Source: Psychroflexus sp. ALD_RP9
Lineage (GTDB): Bacteria; Bacteroidota; Bacteroidia; Flavobacteriales; Flavobacteriaceae
Assembly (NCBI RefSeq): GCF_017311165.1
Contig: NZ_CP062973.1
Location: forward strand, 372,001 to 436,000
Direction: 5' to 3'
Length of the DNA: 64,000 bases
Shown: positions 54,115 through 63,481 of the stretch, in pieces
Layout of the letters: every line of letters begins with the position of its first letter
How positions within the stretch are numbered: position 1 is the stretch's first letter
Translations under genes and position numbers: made by a program
The notes under the pieces: model-generated
Seen by the model: only the letters and a program-made list of their open reading frames with translations
Databases searched by the model: none
What the model was told of the DNA's origin: nothing

Positions 54115-55031
54115 ATAAGTTGTGGTTGTTTTTTAGTTACTAAACGCTTGTTAAAGCCTTCTATTGACTGCAAGCCGCCAGTATGAATTGCTAAAATACG
54201 AGTATTTTTAGAAAAGTGCCCAGATTTAACAAGCTCTAGTAAACCATACATCATTTTGCCGGTATAAATCGGGTCTAGACTAATACCATATGTCCGTTTA
54301 AAATGATTGATAAAATTAATCAATTCGGGAGAATATTTAGCATAACCACCAAAATGATAATTTGCAAGTGACCAATTAGATTTGGAGGTATATTTTTTAA
54401 TTTCGTTATGAAAAAAATCCCCTTTTAAAGCAGGAAGTCCTATTAGATATTGTTTTGAGTTTGAGGCTTCGACTAGGCCTGAAAAAGTTCCTGAAGTCCC
54501 TAACGAACAAGCAATGACGTCAAAATCATCATCAGCCTTTGTTAATATTTCTTGACAACCCATAATCGCTAATTGATTTGTACCGCCTTCGGGAATTAAA
54601 AGTGCATTTTCTGACTCTAAAAGTCGCTTTACTAAAGGTAAAAGTTCTTTTTTTCGATAATCGGCTCTTGACACAAAATGTAATTGCATACCATTTGAAT
54701 GTGCGCGTTTTAAGGTTTGATTTTCAGAAAGTGTCTTTTCAAGATTTTGCCCAAGTTCATCACCTCTGATAATTCCGATCGACTTCAAATTAGTTAGCTT
54801 ACAAGCTTCAGCCAATGCTGCAATATGATTAGAATAAGCACCGCCGAAACTCAACACTGAAGCTAATTTTTGTTGTTCAGCTTCTAATAAATTATATTTT
54901 AGTTTACGAAATTTATTCCCAGAAATATAAGGATGAATTTGGTCTTCACGCTTTAGATAAAGTTCAACACCATTAATTCGATCGATAAATTGATTTTTAG
55001 AAATTACAGTTTTTGTGAAAAAATTATCGAT
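54111..55031 (-). CDS. ACC deaminase/D-cysteine desulfhydrase-like PLP enzyme with atypical start
   Basis: The frame is open from a TAG at 55038-55040 down to 54111. The protein includes INGVELYLKREDQIHPYISGNKFRKLKYNLL, with the PLP Lys of the SGNK motif, LSFGGAYSNHIAALAEA, GIIRGDELGQ and GTSGTFSGL. It belongs to the fold type II deaminase family. No ATG, GTG or TTG exists in frame before the PLP lysine; the first is GTG at 54857, which would remove it. The start shown (ATC, 55031) is a guess; ATT at 55004 is another. It is co-transcribed with the glucosaminidase gene and hemL, a recurring flavobacterial order. Whether the substrate is ACC, D-cysteine or another amino acid is unclear. Confidence 0.7.
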   Translation of the reverse strand: MDNFFTKTVISKNQFIDRINGVELYLKREDQIHPYISGNKFRKLKYNLLEAEQQKLASVLSFGGAYSNHIAALAEACKLTNLKSIGIIRGDELGQNLEKTLSENQTLKRAHSNGMQLHFVSRADYRKKELLPLVKRLLESENALLIPEGGTNQLAIMGCQEILTKADDDFDVIACSLGTSGTFSGLVEASNSKQYLIGLPALKGDFFHNEIKKYTSKSNWSLANYHFGGYAKYSPELINFINHFKRTYGISLDPIYTGKMMYGLLELVKSGHFSKNTRILAIHTGGLQSIEGFNKRLVTKKQPQLI

Positions 55032-55038
55032 TGTATTC

Positions 55039-55046
55039 TATTTTTG
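55039..55046 (+). promoter_or_regulatory. -7 element for DUF5522-hutU
   Basis: TATTTTTG matches TAnnTTTG, with TTTG at 55012-55015 giving a 23-base spacer. It ends 68 bases before the DUF5522 ATG at 55115. Confidence 0.4.
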
Positions 55047-55067
55047 TAGTTTAATTGCTGATTTTTA

Positions 55068-55075
55068 CAAAAATA
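55068..55075 (-). promoter_or_regulatory. -7 element for the deaminase-like gene
   Basis: CAAAAATA reads TATTTTTG on the minus strand. Transcription would start near 55061, which leaves room for a translation start near 55031 and argues against an internal start as the main one. Confidence 0.4.
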
Positions 55076-55114
55076 CAAGCAATTTTTAAACCTAAATATC
55101 TTATTAAAGATTAA

Positions 55115-55276
55115 ATGAGTTTTCACAACAAAAAAATTCCATTAGAAGAAGGTGATTATTACATTACCCCAGAAGGTTATCGATGTTTTACTGAGCAATA
55201 TCACCTCAAACGCGGATATTGCTGTAAAAGTGGTTGCCGTCATTGTCCTTATGGATTTAATAAAAAAACAGATTAA
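55115..55276 (+). CDS. DUF5522 family small cysteine-rich protein
   Basis: A 53-residue protein, below usual gene-finder length limits. The core is YITPEGYRCFTEQYHLKRGYCCKSGCRHCPYGF, quoted here in two parts: residues 17-34 and a CCKSGCRHCPYGF cluster (36-48) with four cysteines and a His that could bind zinc or iron. This is the DUF5522 pattern, a short protein widespread in Bacteroidetes. It lies 5 bases before hutU in the same direction. Function unknown. Confidence 0.82.
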   Translation: MSFHNKKIPLEEGDYYITPEGYRCFTEQYHLKRGYCCKSGCRHCPYGFNKKTD

Positions 55277-55281
55277 CAATT

Positions 55282-57306
55282 ATGATTACATTTAAAGAAG
55301 AAATCTTAGAAGGCATTCCTAACAAGTTACCTCAACCTACAACTTTAGACGAAACAATTAATCATGCACCAAAACGTAAAAAAATATTATCACCCGAAGA
55401 AGAACAATTAGCATTACGTAATGCACTTCGTTATTTTGAGCCTCAACATCATGCAGAATTAGCCAAAGAGTTTAAAAACGAACTTAAAACCTATGGCAGA
55501 ATTTACATGTACAGATTTAAACCTGTGCATAAAATTTACGCCAGACCAATTGACGATTATCCTGGAAAAAGTATACAAGCTAAAGCGATTATGTTGATGA
55601 TTCAAAACAATCTTGATCACGCAGTAGCACAACATCCAGACGAGCTAATTACATATGGCGGTAATGGTGGTGTTTTTCAAAACTGGGCACAATATCGGTT
55701 AACTATGAAATATCTAGCTGAAATGACCGATGAACAAACCTTGGCTATGTATTCTGGACATCCAATGGGTTTATTTCCATCAAGTGAACAAGCACCTAGA
55801 GTTGTTGTTACTAATGGTATGGTAATTCCAAATTACTCAAAGCCTGATGATTGGGAAAAGTTTAATGCTTTAGGCGTTTCACAATACGGACAGATGACAG
55901 CAGGAAGTTATATGTATATTGGCCCACAAGGTATAGTTCACGGGACAACAATTACTGTTTTAAATGCCTTTAGGAAAATAAAAAAATCCCCTAAAGGCGG
56001 TTTATTTGTAACTGCTGGATTAGGCGGAATGAGTGGCGCACAACCTAAAGCTGGTAATATTGCAGGTTGTATTACCGTTTGTGCTGAAGTTAATCCTAAA
56101 GCAACGAAAGTAAGACATGAACAAGCTTGGGTTGATGAAGTTATTAGCGATATTAACCAGTTAGTTGAACGAGTTAAAAAAGCAAAAGAACAAAAGGAAG
56201 TTGTTTCAATTGCCTATGATGGCAACATTGTTGAAGTTTGGGAAGCCTTTGATGAGGCTAACTTGCACATTGATTTGGGAAGTGACCAAACATCTCTCCA
56301 TAATCCATGGGCTGGCGGCTATTATCCCGTTGGATTAACTTATGAAGAAGCCAACGAGCTTATGGCAAACAAGCCTGAAAAGTTTAAATCTTATGTAAGA
56401 AAAAGCTTAATAAGACAAACTAAAGCTATTAACAAACATACTGAGAAAGGGACATATTTTTTTGATTATGGTAATGCGTTTTTACTTGAAGCATCTCGTG
56501 CAGGCGCTAAAATTTACCGTAACGATAAAGGTGAGTTTGTAACAAAAAGTGAAATTAAAAACCCTAACTCGGCCTTTGCATATCCTAGTTATGTTCAAGA
56601 TATTATGGGCCCTATGTGTTTTGATTATGGTTTTGGCCCGTTTCGTTGGGTTTGTGCTTCAGGCAAACCTGAAGACTTAGCCAAAACTGACCAAATTGCA
56701 ACTGAAGTCTTAAAACAACTTAAAGAAGAGGCTACTCCAGATATTGAGCAGCAAATGCAAGATAATATTACTTGGATAAAAGGTGCTCAAGAAAATAAGT
56801 TAGTTGTAGGCTCACAAGCTAGAATATTATATGCCGATACACAAGGTCGTATGAAAATTGCCGAAGCTTTTAATGAAGCTATTGCAAATGGAGAAATTGG
56901 CCCTGTGATTTTAGGTCGTGACCATCACGATGTTTCTGGGACCGACTCACCTTATCGAGAAACTTCAAATATTTATGATGGCAGCCAATTTACCGCCGAC
57001 ATGGCCATACAAAATGTAATTGGAGATAGTTTTAGAGGAGCGACTTGGGTAAGTATACATAACGGCGGTGGCGTTGGCTGGGGAGAAGTTATTAATGGCG
57101 GATTTGGCATGATACTTGAAGGTAATGAATCGTCTCGACACAAGTTAAAATCGATGCTCCATTGGGATGTTACAAATGGTATTTCAAGAAGAAGCTGGGC
57201 TAGAAATAAAGGTGCAATTGATACCATTAAGAGAGCTATGAAGTCTGAGCCAAGACTTAAAGTAACTTTACCTAACTTGGTTGATGATAATTTAATTAAC
57301 TCTTAA
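55282..57306 (+). CDS. hutU: Urocanate hydratase
   Basis: A 674-residue enzyme converting urocanate to imidazolone propionate in histidine breakdown. YGGNGGVFQNWAQYR, PSSEQAPRVVVTNGMVIPNY, GSYMYIGPQGIVHGTTIT, GGLGGMSGAQPKAG-type and SDQTSLHNPWAGGYYP blocks are all present, and ISIHNGGGVGWGEVINGG closes the NAD site. It is about 100 residues longer than most bacterial HutU and near the animal form in length, with an N-terminal extension (about 1-60). No other hut gene is in the window, so the rest of the pathway lies elsewhere. Confidence 0.93.
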   Translation: MITFKEEILEGIPNKLPQPTTLDETINHAPKRKKILSPEEEQLALRNALRYFEPQHHAELAKEFKNELKTYGRIYMYRFKPVHKIYARPIDDYPGKSIQAKAIMLMIQNNLDHAVAQHPDELITYGGNGGVFQNWAQYRLTMKYLAEMTDEQTLAMYSGHPMGLFPSSEQAPRVVVTNGMVIPNYSKPDDWEKFNALGVSQYGQMTAGSYMYIGPQGIVHGTTITVLNAFRKIKKSPKGGLFVTAGLGGMSGAQPKAGNIAGCITVCAEVNPKATKVRHEQAWVDEVISDINQLVERVKKAKEQKEVVSIAYDGNIVEVWEAFDEANLHIDLGSDQTSLHNPWAGGYYPVGLTYEEANELMANKPEKFKSYVRKSLIRQTKAINKHTEKGTYFFDYGNAFLLEASRAGAKIYRNDKGEFVTKSEIKNPNSAFAYPSYVQDIMGPMCFDYGFGPFRWVCASGKPEDLAKTDQIATEVLKQLKEEATPDIEQQMQDNITWIKGAQENKLVVGSQARILYADTQGRMKIAEAFNEAIANGEIGPVILGRDHHDVSGTDSPYRETSNIYDGSQFTADMAIQNVIGDSFRGATWVSIHNGGGVGWGEVINGGFGMILEGNESSRHKLKSMLHWDVTNGISRRSWARNKGAIDTIKRAMKSEPRLKVTLPNLVDDNLINS

Positions 57307-57317
57307 AACTTAAAGTC

Positions 57318-57857
57318 ATGTTACGAACTATTAAATTGTTAGGTTTTGCTGTCTTTATTGCCTTATTAGGTGCTTGTAGTGGTATAAAAGTGGCTACTGA
57401 TTATAGCAAAGAAGCTAACTTTGATACCTATAAAAGCTTTGCTTTTTATAAACCTGGTATAGATGAAGCTAAAATTTCTGATTTAGACAAAAAACGCATT
57501 TTACGCGCCATTGAATCTGAACTGCTTAAAAAAGGTTTCAAGAAATCTTCAAACCCTGATTTATTAGTTAGTATTTTTACTGAAACACGTGAAAATATAA
57601 ACATTCATCAAAATAATTTTGGTTATGGTTGGGGTTGGAATCCTTGGTTTTGGGGACCACAAGGAATGAATACAGTTACACAAAACATTGAAGGTACACT
57701 TTTTATAGATTTAATTGATGCCCAAAAAAATGAATTAGTTTGGCAAGGTTTAGGTACTGGAATTTTAGATTTAGATCGTGGTGTTGATAAAAAAATCGAA
57801 AAAATTAATCGCATCGTAGCTGAAATATTAGCAAAATATCCACCAGAGGATAATTAA
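57318..57857 (+). CDS. DUF4136 lipoprotein
   Basis: A 179-residue lipoprotein with lipobox Cys20 (FIALLGACSGIKV). TDYSKEANFDTYKSFAFYKPG is the DUF4136 hallmark, and KKGFKKSSNPDLLVSI and GTLFIDLIDAQKNELVWQGLG follow the family pattern. Sits on the outer membrane; function unknown. It follows hutU after 11 bases and ends at a strong bidirectional terminator. Confidence 0.88.
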   Translation: MLRTIKLLGFAVFIALLGACSGIKVATDYSKEANFDTYKSFAFYKPGIDEAKISDLDKKRILRAIESELLKKGFKKSSNPDLLVSIFTETRENINIHQNNFGYGWGWNPWFWGPQGMNTVTQNIEGTLFIDLIDAQKNELVWQGLGTGILDLDRGVDKKIEKINRIVAEILAKYPPEDN

Positions 57858-57885
57858 TAAAATTTGTTCTTATAGTTTTATATTA

Positions 57886-57919
57886 AAAAAAGCGTAAATC
57901 AGAAGATTTACGCTTTTTT
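57886..57919. terminator. Bidirectional terminator between DUF4136 and the double immunophilin gene
   Basis: A perfect 15-base stem (57886-57900 with 57905-57919, core GCGTAAATC) closes on the loop AGAA. Runs of A before and T after make it work on both strands for the two convergent genes. Confidence 0.9.
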
Positions 57920-57946
57920 ATTAAAATTCCACTTTAAACATTTATG

Positions 57947-58873
57947 TTAAACCACTTCAATCTCAAAACACAGAATTGAATTAGCAGGAATAACACCTTG
58001 AATATCGCGATTACCATAACCTAAATGTGGTGGTATTACAAATTTAGCTTTTGCGCCTTTAGACAATAACTGAAGTCCCTCATCCCAGCCTTGAATAACT
58101 TGACCTTGACCTAAAACAAAATTTATAGGTTGATGACGTTGATACGAAGAGTCGAATACTTGACCATTAGCTAACTTACCTGTATAATGAATATTAACAG
58201 AAGTTCCTGCTTTCAAAGTTTCTCCATCACCTTCAGCTAAAACTTTATAGCGCAAACCGGAGTCAGTAGTTTTAAAGCTATCGTCGACTAATTCATCTAT
58301 TTTATTTTCTAATTCAGCTTTTGCTTTGGCTTCGCGTTCAGCTTTGGCTTCGTTAAAATCCTTAAATGTTTTTACAGCATCAAAGGCTTCAGCAGCATCT
58401 CCTATACGCTTTATTTCAAGTGTTTCAATTGTATCTCCTTGGTTAATTTTGTTTACAACATCTTGGCCATTAACTACATAGCCAAAAACAGCATGCTTAC
58501 CATCTAGCCAAGGTGTTTCATTATGTGTGATAAAGAATTGACTTCCATTTGTGCCAGGTCCAGCGTTTGCCATAGACAAAACTCCTGCTCGATCATGTTT
58601 TAAATCAGGATGAATTTCATCATCAAAATTATAGCCTGGACCACCTGTTCCATTTCCAGCAGGATCACCACCTTGAATTACAAAATCAGCAATTACTCGG
58701 TGAAATTTTAATCCATCATAGTAAGGCTCACCTATTTTTTTAGCTTTATTTTCAAGTTTTCCTTCAGCAAGGCCAACAAAATTTGCTACTGTTCCTGGTG
58801 TTTTTTCAAAGGTTAGTTGAACTAAAATATCGCCTTTATTGGTTTTAAAGTTTGCGTATAGACCGTCTTTCAT
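57947..58873 (-). CDS. Double immunophilin: cyclophilin-FKBP fusion peptidyl-prolyl isomerase
   Basis: A 308-residue fusion. Residues about 4-150 are a cyclophilin ([43 protein letters not shown]). A charged helix (about 160-185) links to an FKBP domain at about 190-308 ([56 protein letters not shown]). Both have the usual catalytic residues in view. Two unrelated isomerase folds in one protein are rare but known in flavobacteria and a few protists. It has no signal peptide, so it should act in the cytosol. Confidence 0.92.
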   Translation of the reverse strand: MKDGLYANFKTNKGDILVQLTFEKTPGTVANFVGLAEGKLENKAKKIGEPYYDGLKFHRVIADFVIQGGDPAGNGTGGPGYNFDDEIHPDLKHDRAGVLSMANAGPGTNGSQFFITHNETPWLDGKHAVFGYVVNGQDVVNKINQGDTIETLEIKRIGDAAEAFDAVKTFKDFNEAKAEREAKAKAELENKIDELVDDSFKTTDSGLRYKVLAEGDGETLKAGTSVNIHYTGKLANGQVFDSSYQRHQPINFVLGQGQVIQGWDEGLQLLSKGAKAKFVIPPHLGYGNRDIQGVIPANSILCFEIEVV

Positions 58874-58880
58874 AGGTTTT

Positions 58881-60017
58881 TTAATTTAGATGAGAAATTG
58901 AATAGTTTATTGTTTTTATCAGTTGATTATAGTCGCTTCTAGAGTTCACAAAATCAATAGAAGCCATATCAATTAATTTAATATTAAGTTGTTGTTGATG
59001 TTTAATAAATTCAAGATAACCCGTATTTATTTGTTCCAGATAATCTGGTGCTATATTTTGCTCATAATCTCGGCCACGTTTTTTAATATTTTCAAGTAAC
59101 TGCTCAGTACTCTGATACAAATAAACGTATAAATCTGGTTTGGGAATTTCACTGTACATAACATTAAATATCTTTTTGTAAAGTGAGAATTCCTCCGCTT
59201 CGAGCGTTACTTTAGCAAAAATGAGTGATTTGTGCACATCATAATCAGAAACAACGAAATCGGTAAACAAATCAAATTGTGCAATATCGTCTGCAATTTG
59301 TTGATGGCGATCGGCAAGAAAAGACATCTCTAATGGAAAAGCATAACGTTTCTGATCTTCATAAAACTTTGGTAAAAAAGCATTATCTTTAAATCGTTCT
59401 AAGATAAGTTTTGCGTTAAAGTCTTCTGAAATCATTTGAGATAAACTGGTTTTACCCGAACCTATATTACCTTCAATGGCTAAAAAACTTAATTTCTCTA
59501 GCTGATTAAATTTTGGTTGAAGTTTTTCTGTAACACTTTCTATAACAGAATTATCGGTTGTGTTTGCTAATAATTCAGAAATATTAGCTTCGAAATCAGG
59601 ATGTACAAATTCAGGAATCAAATCGGCCAAAGGCTGTAATACAAATTTTCGACTGCTAAGTTTAGGGTGAGGAATAACCAAATGTTCACACTCTAACTTT
59701 AGTCTATCATAAAAAATAATGTCTAAATCTATAGTTCGATTGGTATATTGATTTGGAAAGCGTTCTCTACCTAATTTTAATTCAATTTCTAAAAGCGATC
59801 TTAATAAATCTTCGGCAGTTAGTCTTGTATTAACTTCTATACAAGCGTTTAAAAAATCGTTACCTTTAAAACCCCAAGCTGGTGTTTTGTAAATTTTTGA
59901 AACGCGAACAACATCTCCTACTTCATTGTAAATCATATCAATAGCATCTTGAAGATGCTGTAATTTTTGTCCTTGATTACTACCAATAGCAATGTAAGCC
60001 GTTTTGTTGGTTTCCAA
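58881..60017 (-). CDS. folK: Fusion of HPPK (FolK) and deoxynucleoside kinase
   Basis: A 378-residue protein. Residues about 5-140 are HPPK of folate synthesis ([33 protein letters not shown]). Residues about 172-378 are a deoxynucleoside kinase: [20 protein letters not shown] is the P-loop, [15 protein letters not shown] holds the DRx substrate motif and [22 protein letters not shown] the lid. The start codon is TTG at 60017 ([12 protein letters not shown]). Folate and deoxynucleotide salvage are both nucleotide supply steps, so a joint role in DNA precursor supply is likely. Such fusions are usual in flavobacteria. Confidence 0.92.
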   Translation of the reverse strand: METNKTAYIAIGSNQGQKLQHLQDAIDMIYNEVGDVVRVSKIYKTPAWGFKGNDFLNACIEVNTRLTAEDLLRSLLEIELKLGRERFPNQYTNRTIDLDIIFYDRLKLECEHLVIPHPKLSSRKFVLQPLADLIPEFVHPDFEANISELLANTTDNSVIESVTEKLQPKFNQLEKLSFLAIEGNIGSGKTSLSQMISEDFNAKLILERFKDNAFLPKFYEDQKRYAFPLEMSFLADRHQQIADDIAQFDLFTDFVVSDYDVHKSLIFAKVTLEAEEFSLYKKIFNVMYSEIPKPDLYVYLYQSTEQLLENIKKRGRDYEQNIAPDYLEQINTGYLEFIKHQQQLNIKLIDMASIDFVNSRSDYNQLIKTINYSISHLN

Positions 60018-60090
60018 TAGTTAAGAAAAATTTAGTACTGTTGCCTCAAACAAATTAGTAATTTGATTAAGTATTGCTTGTTAAACTAAT

Positions 60091-60098
60091 TAAATTTG
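60091..60098 (+). promoter_or_regulatory. -7 element for the queuosine-precursor transporter
   Basis: TAAATTTG matches TAnnTTTG and ends 30 bases before the TTG start at 60129. Confidence 0.4.
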
Positions 60099-60101
60099 CC
60101 A

Positions 60102-60109
60102 CAAAGGTA
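60102..60109 (-). promoter_or_regulatory. -7 element for FolK-dNK
   Basis: CAAAGGTA reads TACCTTTG on the minus strand. It lies 84 bases before the TTG start at 60017, so the 5' leader would be about 75 bases. The divergent -7 box for the transporter is 3 bases away. Confidence 0.35.
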
Positions 60110-60128
60110 AACATCAACTTTAAAACTT

Positions 60129-60833
60129 TTGACTCTAAAACAAAAACTTTCAGCCCAACGCGTGTACCTAATCTTGGGTGCCTTATTTGTGGCTTCATTA
60201 GTTGCCTCTAATTTAATTTTTCAAAAGTTTTTTTACTACGATTTTTTTGGTTTGTACACATTTGAAATTTCAGTAGGAATTTTACCTTATCCTATCACGT
60301 TTCTGATTACTGATTTAATCAGTGAAATTTATGGCAAAAGAAAGGCTAATCAAGTGGTAACAGCTGGAATATTTGCCTCTTTTTTTTCGCTTTTAATTAT
60401 CTTGGCTGCTGATGCAGTTCCTGCAACAAGCTGGAGCCCTATTGGCGATCAGCTTTTTAACAAAGTCTTTGGCGCAACAGGTATTGCTGTTTTTGCTTCG
60501 ATGGTGGCTTATTTATTGGCGCAATATATTGATATCTACATTTATCATTTTTGGAAAAAGCTTACCAAGGGCAAACATTTATGGCTGCGTAACAACTTTT
60601 CAACCTTTAGTTCTCAATTTGTAGATACAGCATCTGTACTTTTATTATTATGCACTTTTGGTAAAATTGAATGGTCTCTTTTTGGCGGATTACTCTTAGG
60701 CGGTTTTTTATTTAAAGTCTTAATTGCCATAATAGACACGCCTTTTTTGTATCTTTTTGTTTACCTTTTCAGAAAAGTTTACCAACTAAAACCGAACGAA
60801 GAAATTAATCTCGAAGCTGACGTAACAGCTTGA
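60129..60833 (+). CDS. Queuosine precursor transporter (VUT/YhhQ family)
   Basis: A 234-residue membrane protein with about six helices. ASNLIFQKFFYYDFFGLYTFEISVGILPYPITFLITDLISEIYGKRKA spans the first conserved block (residues about 27-75) and holds the PITFLxTDLISEIYG signature. Relatives import queuine precursors for tRNA modification. The start codon is TTG at 60129 with no nearby ATG. It lies 15 bases before the AsmA gene. Confidence 0.88.
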   Translation: MTLKQKLSAQRVYLILGALFVASLVASNLIFQKFFYYDFFGLYTFEISVGILPYPITFLITDLISEIYGKRKANQVVTAGIFASFFSLLIILAADAVPATSWSPIGDQLFNKVFGATGIAVFASMVAYLLAQYIDIYIYHFWKKLTKGKHLWLRNNFSTFSSQFVDTASVLLLLCTFGKIEWSLFGGLLLGGFLFKVLIAIIDTPFLYLFVYLFRKVYQLKPNEEINLEADVTA

Positions 60834-60848
60834 TAACAACATTAATCT

Positions 60849-63449
60849 ATGAAAAAAACACTTAAAATTATCGGTCTGATTTTAGGACTCTTTATTCTTG
60901 CACTTTTTGTGATTCCTATTTTATTTGAAGATGAAATTGAAGCTAAGCTCAAAAAGAGTATTAATCAAAATTTAACCGCAAAAGTTGACTGGCAATCCTT
61001 AGATTTAAGCTTGATTAGTCATTTTCCGAAAGCAAGTCTAGACTTACAACAGCTAGAAATTGTTAATAAACTTGAATTTAAAGGCGATACCCTGATTAAA
61101 TCTGGCGCTATTTCGTTAGAGTTAGGCGTTTGGCAGCTTCTAACTTCAGATGAAATAATTATTGACGCAGTTGAAGTTAATCAAGCCCATATTAACATTA
61201 AAGTTAATGAAGACGGTAAAGCCAACTACAATATAACTAAGGTTGAAGCTAACGAAAAAACTTCAACTAATACTGATACAAAAGATTCTAAGCCGCTTCA
61301 ACTCGCGCTAAACAGCTACAGCATATCAAATTCGTCTATCGTTTATGATGATGCGTCTTCTAAAATGCGCTTTAGCTTATCAGATTTTAACCATAATGGA
61401 GAAGGAAATTTAGTGGCTTCAACTACAAACCTTAATACACATACTGATGCAAAAATCAGTTTTAACTATGATGGCGTAGACTATCTTAGCAATAATAGCA
61501 TACAGCTTGATGCATTATTAAAAATAGATTTTGATAAAATGAAGTTTTCATTTTTAGAGAATGAAGCCTTGATAAATCAACTACCACTTAATTTTGATGG
61601 TTATGTACAACTATTCGATGATTATCAAGATATTGCTATTAGTTTTTCTACACCAAACGCAGATTTCAAAAACTTTATGGGTTTAATTCCTGAAGCCTAC
61701 GCCGGTAACCTTAATGGTATTGAAACTCAAGGAGAATTTCAACTCAAAGGTGAAATAAAAGGTCAAGTAACTGATGTAAAAATACCTACAATTAACATTA
61801 CAGGTAATAGTAACAATGCGCATATAAAATATAGTGATTTACCACAACCGATTAGCGATATAGATATTGATTTAGCTGTGATTAATGAAACTGGAATTGT
61901 AGAAGATACTTATGTCAGTATTAATCCTTTTAGTTTTAAGATTGTGGAAGATCGATTTTCAGGGAGCTTAAAAATGAGCGATTTAACAGAAAAAATGATG
62001 ATCGATTTAGCTGCAAATGGAACTTTAAACCTTGCCAATTTAAAGCAAGCTTACCCTATTGAAACTGATTTACCAATGCAAGGTATTTTAAAAAGTAATT
62101 TGAACGGTAAATTTAGTTTAGCTGAAGTCCAAAATAAAAATTATGAACAAGTTAATTTAAATGGGAATCTAGGTTTAAATAATTTTATTTATCAAGATGA
62201 AGCTCTACCGAAAGAAATTACTATTAGTAATGCCAAGTTGAAATTTACAACTAATACAGCAAGCCTAACAAATTTTGAAATGCAAGCTGGCAAAAGTGAC
62301 TTAAAAGCAACTGGTAGCTTAAATAATCTCATGGGCTTTGCGCTTAATGACGAGACCCTAAAAGGAGTTTTAAATGCTACTTCAACTAATTTTAGAGTTG
62401 GCGATTTTATGGCAGCTACTGAAAGTGTTAGCAAACAGCCAAGTGAAGAAACTTCAACCGATTATGAAGTAGCCAACACGCCTGAAACAGCTCAGTTACA
62501 ATTACCAAATTTTTTAGATTTAACACTAAAATTTAACGCAAACAAAGTCAACTATACAAATTTCAATTTTAAAAATATGAGCGGCCGCATGCAAATTAAA
62601 GATGCGTCTGTAAAAATCAGTGATGCCTCGACTGAAATTTTTGGCGGAACACTTAATCTTGACGGACTTTTTGATACAAAAACATCTCAACCAAATTTTG
62701 ATTTTAAGCTTGGATTTAATTTGGTAGATATCACCGAAAGTTTTGAAGCCGTAGATTTACTAAAATCTCTAGCACCGATTACAAAAGCACTAAATGGTAA
62801 TATGAACTTTGACCTTAATTTTGATGGCAAATTAACTCAAAATTTCGACTTGGTTAAGGAAAGTTTAGACGGTAACCTGAAAGCTACTATTGTAAAAGCT
62901 GGTGTAGCGCCTGAACAATCAAAATTATTAAGCGGTCTAAATTCTAATTTTAGTGGCATTAAACTTGACAAGCTTAATTTGAAAGATATAACTGCGCTTT
63001 TAAGTTTTACTAATGGCCAAATTAAAACCAAACCTTTTAGTTTTAATATCGGTGATATTGGAGTGAATGCACAAGGATCTCATGGATTTGATAATCAATT
63101 AGACTATCAACTCAATTTAAATTTACCAGCAAAATATTTAGGTGATGATGTTGGTAATCAATTGAGTCAACTAGCTGGAAAATCTAATGAAAATTTTAAA
63201 GTTGATGTTCCGGTAAGTATTTCTGGAAGCCACACAAATCCTACATTTAATATTAACACTAAGCAAGCCATTAATAGTTTAAAAAATCAAATAATTAACC
63301 AACAAAAAGAAAATCTAAAAGATAAAATAAGCGATAAGGTTGGTGATTTACTGGGAAATAACAAATCTGATAGCACAAGTACAAAAACTGAAGAAAAAGT
63401 AAAAGAGGTACTCGGCGGTTTGTTTGGTAAAAAGAAGAAAAAAAATTAG
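60849..63449 (+). CDS. AsmA family protein
   Basis: An 866-residue protein with one N-terminal membrane helix (residues 5-25, IIGLILGLFILALFVIPILF) and a very long periplasmic part of repeated beta strands. The opening after the helix (INQNLTAKVDWQSLDLSLISHFPKASLDL) and the C-terminal AsmA_2 block with GLNSNFSGIKLDKLNLKDI and PFSFNIGDIGVNAQGSHGFDNQLDY are typical. AsmA-like proteins form grooves that move phospholipids between inner and outer membrane. The last 45 residues are lysine- and glutamate-rich. Confidence 0.85.
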   Translation: MKKTLKIIGLILGLFILALFVIPILFEDEIEAKLKKSINQNLTAKVDWQSLDLSLISHFPKASLDLQQLEIVNKLEFKGDTLIKSGAISLELGVWQLLTSDEIIIDAVEVNQAHINIKVNEDGKANYNITKVEANEKTSTNTDTKDSKPLQLALNSYSISNSSIVYDDASSKMRFSLSDFNHNGEGNLVASTTNLNTHTDAKISFNYDGVDYLSNNSIQLDALLKIDFDKMKFSFLENEALINQLPLNFDGYVQLFDDYQDIAISFSTPNADFKNFMGLIPEAYAGNLNGIETQGEFQLKGEIKGQVTDVKIPTINITGNSNNAHIKYSDLPQPISDIDIDLAVINETGIVEDTYVSINPFSFKIVEDRFSGSLKMSDLTEKMMIDLAANGTLNLANLKQAYPIETDLPMQGILKSNLNGKFSLAEVQNKNYEQVNLNGNLGLNNFIYQDEALPKEITISNAKLKFTTNTASLTNFEMQAGKSDLKATGSLNNLMGFALNDETLKGVLNATSTNFRVGDFMAATESVSKQPSEETSTDYEVANTPETAQLQLPNFLDLTLKFNANKVNYTNFNFKNMSGRMQIKDASVKISDASTEIFGGTLNLDGLFDTKTSQPNFDFKLGFNLVDITESFEAVDLLKSLAPITKALNGNMNFDLNFDGKLTQNFDLVKESLDGNLKATIVKAGVAPEQSKLLSGLNSNFSGIKLDKLNLKDITALLSFTNGQIKTKPFSFNIGDIGVNAQGSHGFDNQLDYQLNLNLPAKYLGDDVGNQLSQLAGKSNENFKVDVPVSISGSHTNPTFNINTKQAINSLKNQIINQQKENLKDKISDKVGDLLGNNKSDSTSTKTEEKVKEVLGGLFGKKKKKN

Positions 63450-63481
63450 TCTTAATTACTTTATTGTAAGAGAATTATTTC

